Shown in pieces: positions 18,939-29,418 of a stretch of 64,000 nt of DNA. Within the stretch, counting starts at the first letter, position 1. Each line of letters begins with the position of its first letter. Made by a program: the position numbers and the translations under genes. The stretch is from Brachionus plicatilis. Taxonomy: Eukaryota > Rotifera > Eurotatoria > Ploima > Brachionidae. A model generated the notes under the pieces. The model was given only the letters and a program-made list of their open reading frames with translations. It ran no database searches and was not told the origin of the DNA. The DNA lies in assembly GCA_010279815.1 (NCBI GenBank), contig QEOQ01000378.1, positions 478,164 through 542,163 on the forward strand. The letters are read 5' to 3'.

Positions 18939-20087
18939 TCAAAACATGCCATTGCCATTGCCCACCATATTTATTTGATTCATACCATTACTGATTAAAT
19001 TTGGATTGTTCATCGAGTTGTTGATTGGAGCGGTGTTGTTGTTGTTGTTGATTCGATAGGGTCCATTTCTGGCACCTCTTCTGCCTTGATTATTTTTGCC
19101 GCCTGAATAAGGAGCTTGAGATCTGTTGTTAAATTTTGAGTGTCCACCACGCATTGGTCCACCTCCACTTCCTCTACCTCCACCGCCACCAGCACCACCA
19201 GCACCACCACGTCCATTCCGATTGTTACTGCCATTTGCATAGCCATTCGAATAGTTGCCAAAATTCATGCCATTTCCACTAAAACCATTCATTTGAAAGC
19301 CATTGTTTCTGTTCTGTCCGAAATCATTGTTGTTAAAGTTGGAAAAATTTTGATGCTGTCTACTCTGATTACTAGCTCGGTTCTGAGATTGATTTGCGTC
19401 TTTGGGCAAGGCTTTTTGACACTGCAAGGTCAGGCCATTTACAATGTGGTGTTTTTCGATGATTATTTTGTCAACAGGATCATAGTCATCAAAAGTGATG
19501 AAGCCAAAGCCTCTCGAGGTATTTTTCTCTTTGTCCCTCATGATCGCACAGTCTGTTACGTTGCCATATGCTCCAAAATAACTTTTCAAGTCTTCTTCAT
19601 TGATGGTGTCTCTGATGCCACCGACAAACAATTTTTTCACAGTCACTTGAATTTCTTGCCGGCCCGAGTCTTCTTTTGGTGTGGCTCTTTTTGTCTCAAC
19701 TTGTCTGCCGTCAATGTTGTGCGGCCTGTTCTGCATCAGCTGGTCAACATGAGACGAACTTGCATAGGTCACAAAGCCAAAGCCTCGGCTCTTGCCCGAC
19801 TCCTTGTCCTTCATCACCACCAAGTCCAGCAGCTCGCCAAACTTGGAAAAGTAATTTTTGAACGACTCATCGTCTGTCTTGTAGCTAAGGCCTCCCACAA
19901 ATACTTTTCGAAAATGTTCGGGTTCTAACTGAGCGCTCTGGCTTTCATTTTGACTCTGATCACAATTATTCTCACTTTCTACCACTTCGCTTTGAGACTG
20001 GTTCTCGTCTTGCTGTTGCTCTTGTTGCTGCTCTGGTTGTTGGGTTTCTTCAACCACTTGATCATTTTGAGCATTTTCTTCACTCAT
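18939..20087 (-). CDS. hnRNP A/B-type RNA-binding protein (paralog 4, inverted twin of paralog 2)
   Basis: A 382-residue, intronless protein nearly identical to the 9405 gene. Seen differences are an Asp/Glu change in the Gln-rich leader, Cys for Tyr in RRM2 (NVTDCAIM), Ser/Asn in the tail, and a reworked Gly tract (GAGGAGGGGGRGSGGG). Both RRMs keep full RNP1/RNP2 motifs, so it looks functional. The 5' flank diverges abruptly at the start codon, so this copy must use a different promoter or leader. It faces paralog 2 across 8.4 kb, tail to tail, with paralog 3 and two mobile elements between them. Confidence 0.95.
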   Translation of the reverse strand: MSEENAQNDQVVEETQQPEQQQEQQQDENQSQSEVVESENNCDQSQNESQSAQLEPEHFRKVFVGGLSYKTDDESFKNYFSKFGELLDLVVMKDKESGKSRGFGFVTYASSSHVDQLMQNRPHNIDGRQVETKRATPKEDSGRQEIQVTVKKLFVGGIRDTINEEDLKSYFGAYGNVTDCAIMRDKEKNTSRGFGFITFDDYDPVDKIIIEKHHIVNGLTLQCQKALPKDANQSQNRASNQSRQHQNFSNFNNNDFGQNRNNGFQMNGFSGNGMNFGNYSNGYANGSNNRNGRGGAGGAGGGGGRGSGGGPMRGGHSKFNNRSQAPYSGGKNNQGRRGARNGPYRINNNNNTAPINNSMNNPNLISNGMNQINMVGNGNGMF

Positions 20088-20700
20088 TTTAAAATCACTG
20101 TTCTGACTAATTTAATTATTTAAAATTACTGTTTAAGTAAATTATTATTATTTATTCAATATTTAAATGATATTAAAAAGAAAAAAATTATTGATCTTTT
20201 TTATACTCTTAGTAATTTTGAGTATCCATTTTTTATTTTCACTATAAACAAAGGCTATTCTTCTACTTCAATTAAATATGTATCGACACTTATTTTGTCT
20301 GATATTTTCTCAAATATGATCTTGTAATTTTTTTAATGCATTTCTGTTTATTGCAATGGATACAAAGTTAAAATCGTTGTATATAACTTCATTCAAGTCA
20401 GGAAAATGTTCCAAGAAGTTGCATGAAATTTTTTATTTTATTTTTTTTCTGTCTAATTTCATCGCGATTTACTTCTATTTAATTTCGTTTTTTATAAAAC
20501 CTTTAGGCTGAAAAGAAGTGTTGTACCTATTCATCACAGCAAGTTAGAAAAAAAAAACATTTAGTACTGTTTTTTATTTTTATTTTAAGGTTTTGTGCAC
20601 CTATCTTAAGATTTATTAACATTTCATGCATTTTAATTCTAAATAAAAGTATTCATTTAAAATTTTAATTATCATAGGGTGTCCAAATCAAAAACACATA
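20088..20700 (-). promoter_or_regulatory. 5' flank of hnRNP paralog 4
   Basis: AT-rich, non-coding. It shares only about ten bases with the corresponding flank of paralog 2. In the minus orientation AATTAGTCAG lies about 15 bp before the ATG and could be a splice acceptor. Confidence 0.3.
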
Positions 20701-20935
20701 ATGTTAATGTATACCATATAAAAAGATGAACTTACTAGATAAAATGTATTAAATGAACTATATAAAAAAAGTATTTACTAGAAAATAAATTTAACACCTA
20801 GATAAAATTATTAACTAATAGAATTAATAGACACATTCATAGAGAAAAAAATTAAAATGCTAGATCATTTTATTAATTAACTAGATATAATTAACACTAG
20901 ATATTTTTACCTATTATAATTAATCCTATGCCAAT
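20700..20935 (+). repeat. Array of CTAGATAAA-like motifs (left side)
   Basis: Repeated ACTAGATAAAATN, CTAGATATAATT and CCTAGATAAAATT words. Inverted equivalents (TTTATCTGCTAATC, AATTATCTACAA, TTTTTATCTATT) occur at 22795-22925, beyond the LINE. The layout fits a motif-array element into which the LINE at 21.2-22.8 kb inserted. A similar array without the LINE is at 25425-25590. Confidence 0.5.
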
Positions 20936-21179
20936 CAAAAACACTAGTTAAAAATTTAGAAAAATTTTTTTTCTCAGAAATTTTTTATATAATTATTTTG
21001 AAAATTTAGGGACCGGTATTGAATTTTCAACAGCTTCTTCAATATTATTTGATGTTTATGGCATAATTGACGGCAAACTTTTAGGTTGATTAGACTCTTG
21101 AATGTCATTATATTCTTTATTTCAAAAATATTCTTGTTATTAAATATAATCTTTTAAATGTTAACATTTAAAAGAGACT

Positions 21180-22800
21180 AGAGAAATTAAATGGCAACAA
21201 ATCGATAGGCACAGACCAAGTACATCCACTGATATTGAAAAACTGCTCAAAAACGATGTCAGTGCCATTGAAGATAATTTACGCAAAATCACTAGAGACA
21301 GGAAAAATCCCAAAAAGAGTGGAAAAGAGCAAATGTGTTGCCGATCTACAAAAAAGGAAGTAAATTAGAGCCAGTTAATTATCGACCCGTATCACTTACG
21401 TCAGTTGCTTGTAAAGTTATGGAAGGTATTGTAAGGGACCGACTAATATTTTACCTTCAAGATAATAATCTAATAATTGGAAGTCAACATGGATTTGTTC
21501 CAAAGAAAGGATGTGTAACGAACCTACTTGAAACGCTTGATATGATCACGTCTGAGTTGGCCAAAGGCAATAGTGTGGATGAAATACTATTAGACTTCTC
21601 AAAGGCTTTTGATACGGTACCGCATCAACGACTTCTTCATAAACTACGTGGTTATGGGCAAGGTGAGAAAATAGTAAGGTGGCTCGAAAATTTTTTGAGT
21701 ATGAGAACTCAGCGAGTTGTGCTTGGTGATGGAGTTTCTAGATGGTCAGATGTACTGAGTGGAGTTCCGCAAGAGTCTGTACTTGGATCCCTGCTATTTT
21801 TTCTGTACATAAATGACCTACCTGACTGCGTTTCAAATAAAATGGAATTGTATGCAGATGACTCAAAAATACTCGGTATAGTTAATAATGTTTATGAGAG
21901 AGCGATGTTACAGAAAGATCTGGATGCAGTATGTCAATGGATAGAGGTTTGGCGTTTGGGACTGTGTGCTAACAAATGTAAAGTAATGCATTTCAGCAGA
22001 CTAAATGAAAGGCATAAATATACACAAAAAAGCAACATGAATGCTATACTAGCGACCACAGATTGTGAAAGGGATCTTGGAGTGATGGTTTCATCAGATT
22101 TAAAGTGGACCAGCCAAGTGAAAAGTGCTTGTGCGAAAGCGAGTAGGGTACTTGGAATGCTAAAGCGAACGTTTACAAGTAGAGAGGAAAGACTGTGGGT
22201 AAGATTGTATATTTCCATGGTGAGACCCCACCTAGATTATGTAGTACAGGTTTCGAATCCAAGTATGAAAATGGATGTGAATGCATTGGAAAAGGTGCAA
22301 GAGAGGGCAACAAAAATACCTATGTCTGTAAGAAATATGCCGTATGAAATGAGGCTGACAAAATTAGGACTGGCAAAGCTGAGTGAAAGAAGAGTGAGAG
22401 GGGACTTGATTGAAATGTACAAATTAGTGAATGGAGTAGAAATGGTAAGCTTGGTCAAGAATCTAGTGAATAAATCAGAAAACAAGGGACCAGCCGGGGC
22501 GTTAAGAGGAAATAGCATTAGAGGCCAGAGAGAAAGTTTCCCAGCTCAAATTAGAAACGATTTTGCAGCTGCAGTAAGTGCCAGACATGTATTTTTCTCA
22601 AATAGAGTAGTTCCGCATTGGAATAAGCTGCCAGAAAATGTGGTGAAATCCAAGTCAACTGCTAAATTTAAAATGGCTTTAGATAAGTTCAATGGAATCG
22701 GCTGCTACAGCACCACACGGCCAATTGGAGGTGATGGGCTCAGACAATCTACATGTTAGGTGTCGCAGCAAGAACTACTACTACTACTTCTACTACTACA
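21180..22800 (+). mobile_element. 5'-truncated non-LTR retrotransposon (CR1/L2/Jockey-like)
   Basis: Contains the second half of ORF2 and a short 3' end with a TAC/CTA microsatellite (GAACTACTACTACTACTTCT). The 5' part (endonuclease) is missing. Readings upstream (GTDQVHPLILKN, and EWKRANVLPIYKKGSK in two frames) show that a one-base insertion near 21317 breaks the frame before the long open stretch. Its 3' end lies beside the inverted CTAGATAAA array. Confidence 0.85.
21335..22759 (+). pseudogene. LINE reverse transcriptase and C-terminal domain, degenerate
   Basis: An open frame of 474 codons. RT motifs are NYRPVSLTSVACKVME, then the motif A region LLDFSKAFDTVPHQRL, the motif B region SGVPQESVLGSLLFFLYI and motif C ELYADDSKIL. 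The thumb and C-terminal part (HLDYVVQVSNP, VQERATKIP, then VVPHWNKLPENVV) follow. Two normally invariant residues are changed: GVPQG is GVPQE and LGPLLF is LGSLLF, so polymerase activity is doubtful even where the frame is open. It begins at an in-frame TTG, since the true start is upstream of the frameshift. It is related to the fragment at 4988-5327. Confidence 0.88.
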
Positions 22801-22930
22801 TTTATCTTTTGAAGAATACATTTATCTGCTAATCAATTTATTTTGCTACTAAGAAAAATAATTATCTACAATATTTTTATCTATTAAAAATTAGATACCA
22901 TAAAATATAATTAGCTGCTACCAAAAAACT
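22795..22930 (-). repeat. Inverted CTAGATAAA-like array (right side)
   Basis: TTTATCT, TTATCTAC and TTTATCTATT words in the orientation opposite to the array at 20700-20935. It probably forms the other end of the element interrupted by the LINE. Confidence 0.4.
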
Positions 22931-23826
22931 AAGCCCTTTCTGAATTTGTATTTATTTTTTAATCTTTTACAGCAAAAAAATTTAAACTTTACAAAAAATT
23001 TGTTAATTTTGCATTTTTGGCATTTTATTTCTCCCGTAAAAATTAGTCAAATTGAATATTTTTTTTTTTCATTTTAAAGATCTTAGTTTTAAGTCGGTAA
23101 AAAAATTTTCAATGATTAATACCAGCTTTCAGCTTAGTGTAAAGTTTCTTACAAATATTCTATTTTGAAATGAATAGAGACCGAACTTTTCTAAAAATTT
23201 CTTTATTTCATTAAAGATATTGGCTCTAAACCTTTAAATTAAAATTTCAACGACAAATATATAATAAATTCTAGCTAACTATTTAACTTATTAACCGTTT
23301 CCTTTGGAAAATAGCATGGGGAGAGTAGATCAACTATCAAAATACGATAAAATACTGGACTTAATGTGATTTTTTTTATATAAATTAACAACGCTAGAAT
23401 TTTAAATAAAAAATGAAGATTTAAATTAATAGTGTATTGAAAACTTCATTAATTTTTGATTAACAAAAACAACTAAATAAATTTCTTAATAAAAATTTAT
23501 TACTCGTCCAAAAGCATATAGTAAAATTTTAATTTTAAACACCAAAAAAATAATTTCTATTGAGTGTTTTTGCCAAAGTTATTCAAAAATTTGATTTAAA
23601 TCTTCAAAAATAAAGAATTAAAAAATGTTTATGCCAAAAAACATAATAAATAAATCTTAAAATTAATAAAATTAAAAAAAATCTATTCTCTTGAAGTTGA
23701 AAAAAAAATTATTGATTAGTTGCCACAAAAAAAGTTTAAACGCAAATATAAATCTCTTCATTTCTTGGTTACAAATCCTGTCTAAACAAAAAACTAATAA
23801 TTTATTAAAAAAATTCAACAGCAAAA
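22931..23826 (+). promoter_or_regulatory. 5' flank of the 23827 gene
   Basis: AT-rich and non-coding. The final 150 bp before 23827 are likely the leader. No other feature seen. Confidence 0.3.
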
Positions 23827-25363
23827 ATGAGCGCCAAAAATTTATGGTTAGACACAAAACCAGCTGTGTCTCTGGGCCAAATTTACCAATCATGTCTCGC
23901 CAGACTCAAAGACATAAAAACAAAATTGGATCTACTGGACACCAAGTACCAAATTGATGAACAAAATCGGTTCAGAACTCTGTCTACTCTTTCAGCAAGT
24001 CTTAACCGAGTGCGGAAGTTGGTCGGAATCGCAGATATAAAGTCCAAACGAGACATCGTTGACATTATTAAAGTAATTAACCAGAACATTAAAATCAACA
24101 ATGAAGAAAAGGAAAAAGAAATGCAAAGAGAAGCTCTTAATCGGCAAATTTTGATCCAGGAAGTAACAGATGACCCGGAGGAAAGTGAAGAAAAGCTCAA
24201 GCAAGAACTTAGAGCTTTTTTTATTTTTTCAAACAAATTAACAAAAATAATTCGCGAAAAACAGGAGGAAAATAGTCAACTAAACAATTTAGATAAGAAA
24301 AAATTCGATCCTCTCATAACACCTTTGCTCAGTGGCATTAGAAAAAATTATATAAAAATTAGCCAGCAAGATGAGCTTGATTTGGAGAGCTTAATTTCGG
24401 TGCTGGACCAAAGCGAAACTGCCTTGGAACAGGACTACAAAGAACTAATAGATTCAATGGAAATAATAGCTTTCACATGCCACAAATATTTGCTTAGCTT
24501 TTACCAAGAAGGCAGCCACATTGAATCTAAAATGGTCGGAAAACTGTCCGATCTACTTGAACAAGTGGTCAAGTACGATTCTAAAAAAAGCTGGCTTTTT
24601 AAATACACCAAAAAGTACATCAATTATTTGCGCAATATTCACCATTCATTTTCTGATCCAAATGGGGTTTCATTGAAGCAATTTAGTGACACTGGTCACA
24701 AAATTTCCGCTAGGTTTGATCTAGACCACCTGCAAGTTCTGCTCATAATTCCTGAGAATAGCTATTTGCTGAATGAGTGTGTCAAAATGCTGCGTGAATG
24801 GATCGAGTACGATTCACTGTATGCCAAAATGGTCGAAAATGATATCATGGAAATAGAGAAAAAAAGAAAGGCCCTGCTTAATGACAAGACATATTTTGAC
24901 AGATTGTTTAGTCAACTGGTTCGCAGGCTGGATTTGATAAGAAAAGAATTGGTAGAGTCTAGTGCCAGCCTTAAGGTAAACTTGATTGAAATGTGCACCA
25001 AAAGGCCCAGTTTTGGCGCTGACTTGAGGATTTTTTTCGACCAGGTAGAAATGGAATTGTCGCTGATAGAAAAAGAGATGAACAAGCTGAATTTAGTGGG
25101 AAGCACGGATGTGCTGAAATGGTCTATGCTAAAGGGAAAACTGGAATGCTTGGAGTACCATATGCGAAGAAATTACGGCATGAAAAAAATTGAACAGCAT
25201 GATTTGGATGTTTTAGATGCAGGCTGGTTGAATTTAAAGAACATTCATTTGTATAAAACATCCGATCAGACTGTGGAAAAAATTTTCTATGCACTTGAGT
25301 TGCCTAGATTTAAGTTTGGTCACCATGCGGCCGAGACATTGAGCAACACGCAACCAATAAATG
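23827..25363 (+). CDS. Unrecognised ~510-residue helical protein, probably followed by more exons
   Basis: A long open frame from a good ATG, clearly coding by composition. It is almost entirely helical and charged: KSKRDIVDIIKVINQ, NNEEKEKEMQREALN, LEQDYKELIDSMEI, MEIEKKRKALLND and VRRLDLIRKELVES suggest several coiled-coil or helical-bundle segments. There is no signal peptide, membrane segment or catalytic motif. The unspliced frame continues to 25413 (ending HCYFTA), but that last part is Phe/His-rich and unlike the rest. AATG|GTAATT at 25363/25364 is a good donor resembling those of the hnRNP introns, so an intron probably starts there. No downstream exon could be placed with confidence. 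I do not recognise the family; a cytoskeletal or scaffold role would be guesswork. Confidence 0.8.
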
Positions 25364-25424
25364 GTAATTTTGTTAAGTTTTTTTCTTTTCATCATTGTTA
25401 TTTTACGGCATAGGATTAATTATA

Positions 25425-25590
25425 ATAGATAAAAAGATGAAACTTACTAGATATTATATTAAAAGATAAAAAGGATGAAATCAACTAGATAATTTTATTA
25501 AATAATAGATAAAATAACAAAACACTATATAGAAATATTTTTTACTAGATAAAAAAATTATTTGATGGACAAGAAAATAAAAAATAAACT
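25425..25590 (+). repeat. Array of TAGATAAAA motifs
   Basis: Tandem-like TAGATAAAAAGATGAAACTT, ACTAGATAATTTTATT and ACTAGATAAAAAAATTATTT words, the same motif class as the arrays at 20.7 and 22.8 kb. No coding sequence. Confidence 0.5.
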
Positions 25591-26190
25591 ATATTTTATT
25601 ATTATTTATATTTTTCTTCTTTTATTGCGCGACTAATGAACATGATCAGGTGTAGAATCTTTTTTCGTCCTCTTGAGTTTTTCGCGTATCTGCTCTTGTC
25701 CATTTTACCAGTTTAAAAAGTAGAAAAGCAAAAAATGAACACACAAAAAGAAGAAATTTAGAAGCTTTTGTCTTTAAATTTAAATTTTTAATATTTTGTT
25801 TTGCAATTATTTAAATTATCTGGTTTCTGATTTAGCCAAATTTATTTATTTTCTAAATTTATTGAATTTTTGGAAATTTCAGTTAGGATACTTTTTTTTT
25901 TGAAGAATTTGGAGCATATGTCTAATATGTGATCGAACAATTATTTAATGTGCCGATCTAAAAATCCTTCAGATTAAAAAAATAATCAAAAATTCAAGAC
26001 AAAAAATAAGATAAAATTAGGGAACTAATTAAATGGTCAGTATTTCTTATGTAATTGATCTGTAAAAAATAATTTTTCGGTCAGTATTTTATCTAAATGG
26101 TCCGTATTAATTAAAATTTTTATCAGTTAAAAATTAAAAAATTAGCAATAAAAAAAAATTTTTGAGCTGTAAAACAAAATTAAAAAAAAA
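25591..26190. other. Intergenic; short minus-strand basic reading near 25650-25720
   Basis: AT-rich. A short minus-strand stretch reads QEQIREKLKRTKKDSTPDHV with a stop (about 25637-25700), possibly the basic tail of another element ORF. Short GGTCAGTATTT repeats occur near 26035-26085. Nothing else is visible. Confidence 0.25.
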
Positions 26191-26199
26191 TATATTACC

Positions 26200-27275
26200 A
26201 AATATAATTTTTGCAGAATACCGGACAAGTTCAGCCACCTTTTTTCCATTTGAGATCATCATTTGGTGCACAATCTAAATTGTAACTGCCCTTTTTTAAA
26301 ATGTTAAAATGAATTTCAAGGCATTTCAGTGATAGTTGAGATTCTTTTTTGTTACTTTATTTTAATCGCTAGCTGAACAATAGTTCTTTGGACAATCATC
26401 ACAGGTATTTGAACTTGCAGTTTTATTTCTTTTAGTCCAATTGTATTCAGAAGTCCACTGTTTTAATTCAATCAGTAGTCAATTTTTTGCCATCGACAGT
26501 ACTGCTAGTATAGTGATAGCTCCAGCTCCCTTCTTGATTAATTTTTCTCATTGCATCGTATTTACACCTGAGCTTTTCTTCGATCTCCCAGTTCTTTTAT
26601 TTTAAAGTCGAGCTGTTTATTCAGTTATATGAGACTTATGTGATGATACACTGTCATCATCTAAAATATAGTTTGGAATTGTATTTTAAGTCATTAGTTT
26701 TAATAAAATTTTAATTTGATTTAGATTAATTTTAGTTTGATTTTGGTTATTAAAGTTAAATAAAGGCATATGATTATTACCTGTGTTTATTTTATGCAAA
26801 AAAAAACAAAAATACTGAATTTAGAACAAAATTTTGTATTCATTACTATTTTTTTGAAAAACATAGCACTAATTATCTAAGTAGAACAAAAAAATAAAAA
26901 TAAAAACAGAATATATTTTTTAAGGACAAAAGAAAACTTAATTTATTTTTTTGTGTTTTTCGATCGAGCTGGTCTTCCGCGTTTTTTCCTTATTAATTTT
27001 TCCAATAGGGTATAATTTTAAGTCGAATAGCACATTTTGTACACTGATACCATATTATATCTGCTTGCTAAGTTTCTGTCGCTCTTTTTACAGTCCAGTT
27101 ATTTCCCTCAAATTCTCGATCAAGGCATTTTTTAGTATCCTCCAAAGAGCGAAAACTACAGAAAGGAAAATAACTCTTAACTTTCCCTCTAGTTTTTCCT
27201 TTAGAGTTAGGTTCAAAAGCCTGATCTTGAGGTATGTTATAAGGAATTTCTACAATCACATACATTTTTTTTTAA
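26200..27275 (-). pseudogene. Transposase-like remnants with KKRGRP AT-hook tail
   Basis: Three minus-strand coding remnants lie in a row. At 27068-27265 an open stretch reads DTKKCLDREFEGNNWTVKRA. At 26945-27050 a CTKCAIRLK zinc-type pair is followed, one frame over, by LIRKKRGRPARSKNTKK and a stop. At 26360-26610 there are EKLRCKYDAMRKINQEGSWS, then EYNWTKRNK and CDDCPKNYC. The recurring NWTxKR...CxxC pattern suggests duplicated copies of one protein end. By comparison with the SWIM/AT-hook remnant at 28.4 kb I class it as probably MULE-derived. Multiple frameshifts show it is dead. Confidence 0.4.
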
Positions 27276-27304
27276 ATTACAGAGTTATTTTAGAGTTTAA
27301 TTTT

Positions 27305-27480
27305 TTATTTGTTTTATCTGTACCGAGCTAAAGCTCCTTCAGATTAAAAAAAATTAAAATATAATGTAAAGGACAAATAAAATAGACATATTGTATAGGT
27401 GCAAAATGTTTAAGTATTGAACAGTTCAGGAAAGAAAGAAGAAAAAGTAAGACAGAAATTACACAATGGAGTTAGGTATT
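27305..27480 (-). repeat. LINE 3' end in minus orientation
   Basis: Complement reads AATCTGAAGGAGCTTTAGCT, then CGGTACAGATAAAACAAAT. Upstream on that strand is TCTTTCTTTCCTGAACTGTT, the same 3' UTR as the LINE fragment ending near 40990 (+). Confidence 0.65.
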
Positions 27481-28150
27481 CACTGAAACCAGTTCAGTAA
27501 ATAACTGAAACGAAACGTAAATTTTCAAAATAAAAAAAAAATAAATATTTTTCTCTTTAAGTTTTTAGTAATTTACTGGAAACTTTTTGGTAAATTACTG
27601 AAAAAGGCTAATTTAAAAAAAAATTTATATGTTTTTGCAGCTTGAATTTCCTTCATGACATCTTGTGTTACACAACAACTGGGATTTTTTGCAACCACAT
27701 CTATTTGTCATACATTGACCATTACAGTTGCATTTTACCATGCCCTGACAACCACCAATTGATAATTCATTTACTGCTTGCCTCAAACTTAAAGCTTTGT
27801 CTAGGTTTAAGTTATTTAGGTTATTTATTTTCTTGCATCCAAGTAGCCAGCATTTTTTTTTGTCCGTGTTGGCATAGATTCGACTTGGAGAATTAAAGCT
27901 TATTCAGTTAATATGATATTCAGTCACCGATGTTTCGTCCAAGTTTATTTTTCTTTTTATCGGGATTTTTGAAACATTGAAACACAATTCACGAAAAATT
28001 GTTTTACATAATTACTGACTGAAAAGTAAGTTTACAAAATTACCAGTAAAAAAACAAAACATAATTTTTTTCCTATTTGTTTTACATTTTTACTGGAAGA
28101 CCAGTAAATTTACAAAATTACGTGTTATAGAAATTTACGACTGGCTAATT
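27480..28150. mobile_element. Element with TTTACTGG/CCAGTAAA arrays and an integrase-type CXC ORF
   Basis: Both flanks (27480-27610 and 27990-28150) are dense in TTTACTGGA, CCAGTAAA and AATTACTG words in both orientations. Between them lies a minus-strand cysteine-rich coding stretch. No precise terminus or target duplication could be fixed. The layout parallels the other motif-array elements here. Confidence 0.5.
27625..27897 (-). pseudogene. CXC cysteine-rich zinc domain from an integrase-type mobile protein
   Basis: The frame has no early ATG but is open over about 90 codons. It reads NSPSRIYANTD, then a basic patch, LSLRQAVNELSIGGCQGMVK, CNCNGQCMTNRCGCKKSQLL and CNTRCHEGNSSCKN before the stop. 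The SLREA...GGQG...CxCxxxCxTxRCxCKK...CNxxCH...CxN pattern is the zinc-binding C-terminal module seen after integrase/DDE cores in KRBA2- and SCAND3-like mobile proteins and Ty3/gypsy-like integrases. No catalytic core survives here. It is preserved better than most remnants, so it may be recent. Confidence 0.72.
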
Positions 28151-28407
28151 AAAATAAAGTCTTTTTTTTTCAATAAAGTAAAACTTTTTTCTAAAGTAAT
28201 ATTTGCTAATATAAAGTAAAAGCTTTTTAATTTAAAATCAAACTATATTTCTCTAAAACAACTACATGCAAAAATAAATCACTTCATTTTTTACTATAGT
28301 AAATTTAAGTATTTGAATAGTAGTTTTCTTCTATTCTAAAATCATTTCATTGTTGTTTATAAAATGACTTAAGTATATCTCAAGTTAAATTTGATTACAG
28401 TTAGAAA
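28151..28407. other. Intergenic, nothing recognisable
   Basis: AT-rich with TTTACTTTA-like words, possibly the flank of the SWIM-bearing element that follows. Confidence 0.25.
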
Positions 28408-28697
28408 TGTGATAACAGTTTGATCGCTAAAGCAGATGAATTAATCCTGTCGGACTTTAGCATGATTGATTCTTTATCTGCTTACAGAATTGTCAACAAT
28501 GAGAACAAATATTATGTATTGTTGAAATCCTCTTATTGCAGCTGCCTATATTTTCTTGAATTTGGCATATGTTAGCATTTCATCTGTCTGTGCAAGTTAC
28601 TAAACTACTACTCAGACGATAATGTGAGACAATTTGTTTATGTCAAAATAAAGGTAGACCAGCTAAATCAAACAATGGTGCTTTATCAAAGAATTAA
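28408..28697 (+). pseudogene. MULE transposase C-terminus: SWIM zinc finger plus AT-hook tail
   Basis: Plus-strand reading: NENKYYVLLKSSYCSCLYFL, then EFGIC, a stop, and HFICLCKLLNYYSDD. This is a SWIM finger (CxC...CxH) in which the codon between C and H (usually Lys) is TAG. Further on, one frame over, NKGRPAKSNNGALSKN and a stop follow. SWIM fingers next to an AT-hook-like tail are typical of Mutator-like transposases. A stop and a frameshift (about 28655) make it non-functional. It links the orphan AT-hook ORFs in this window to MULEs. Confidence 0.7.
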
Positions 28698-29418
28698 TTT
28701 TTTTCTCTAGTAAACTATGACATTACTTTAATTTTTTTTTTTACTTTACATAAAAATATTTTTACTATAGTATCAATTAATTTAATTTAAATTACAATAC
28801 TTTTACTTTAATTTCGAATAAATAGATTTAATATACAATGATAAGCTTTATTCAAGTGATAAATTACTTTAAAAAATAAAAAATTTACTTTAAGTTAAAT
28901 ATTATCCCGAAATTTACTGTTACATATATAAAGGTAAAATCAAAAGTGTTAATTTGATATACAAAACAGGAAAGTTAAAATAAATTTCAGAGTGGCAATT
29001 TTTTTAGAACATTATGGGATTAATTAATAATTAATTTTGTTTTTTTTTTAATGGGCTAAGAGTTTTATTTCAATCAATTATTTATTAATAAATTAAAATA
29101 GTGATAAATTTAAATTTAATTGACATTAATTTAAAAAAAAAACTTAAATGTTTCTACTTTGTTCCTAATTCAGTATTTTAGTTTTTTAAATACATATTAT
29201 TGTTATTTAAAAATATTATACGCGATAAAAAAATTAATTTATTAATGAATAATTAAATTTAAAAAAAAAAAGTTTCTTCTTAACCCACTTAGGTTTAAAC
29301 AGTATTAAATAACTGGATTTAGAGTGGTACTTTTTACTTTACTATACAATACTTTTTTAATCTTGAAATTATTTTAAAATTTTTATAAATTTTTACATTT
29401 TTTTTGAAAGATTTATTT
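28698..29418. other. AT-rich flank, probable leader of the death-domain gene
   Basis: Very AT-rich with TTTACTTTA words and no coding signal. The final part precedes the ATG at 29419 and may hold its promoter. Upstream exons cannot be excluded. Confidence 0.3.

Noticed and set aside
19140..19928. Plus-strand 262-codon frame, and similar frames opposite the other hnRNP genes
   Set aside because: It is antisense to hnRNP coding sequence. Biased Gly/Asn codons leave the reverse frames open, and no domain is seen.
26951..27331. Plus-strand 126-codon frame
   Set aside because: The opposite strand carries better-supported transposase-like remnants; this frame is Phe/Ser-rich, as expected for antisense.
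27642..27896. Plus-strand 84-codon frame
   Set aside because: It is antisense to the CXC cysteine-rich domain, whose pattern is specific.
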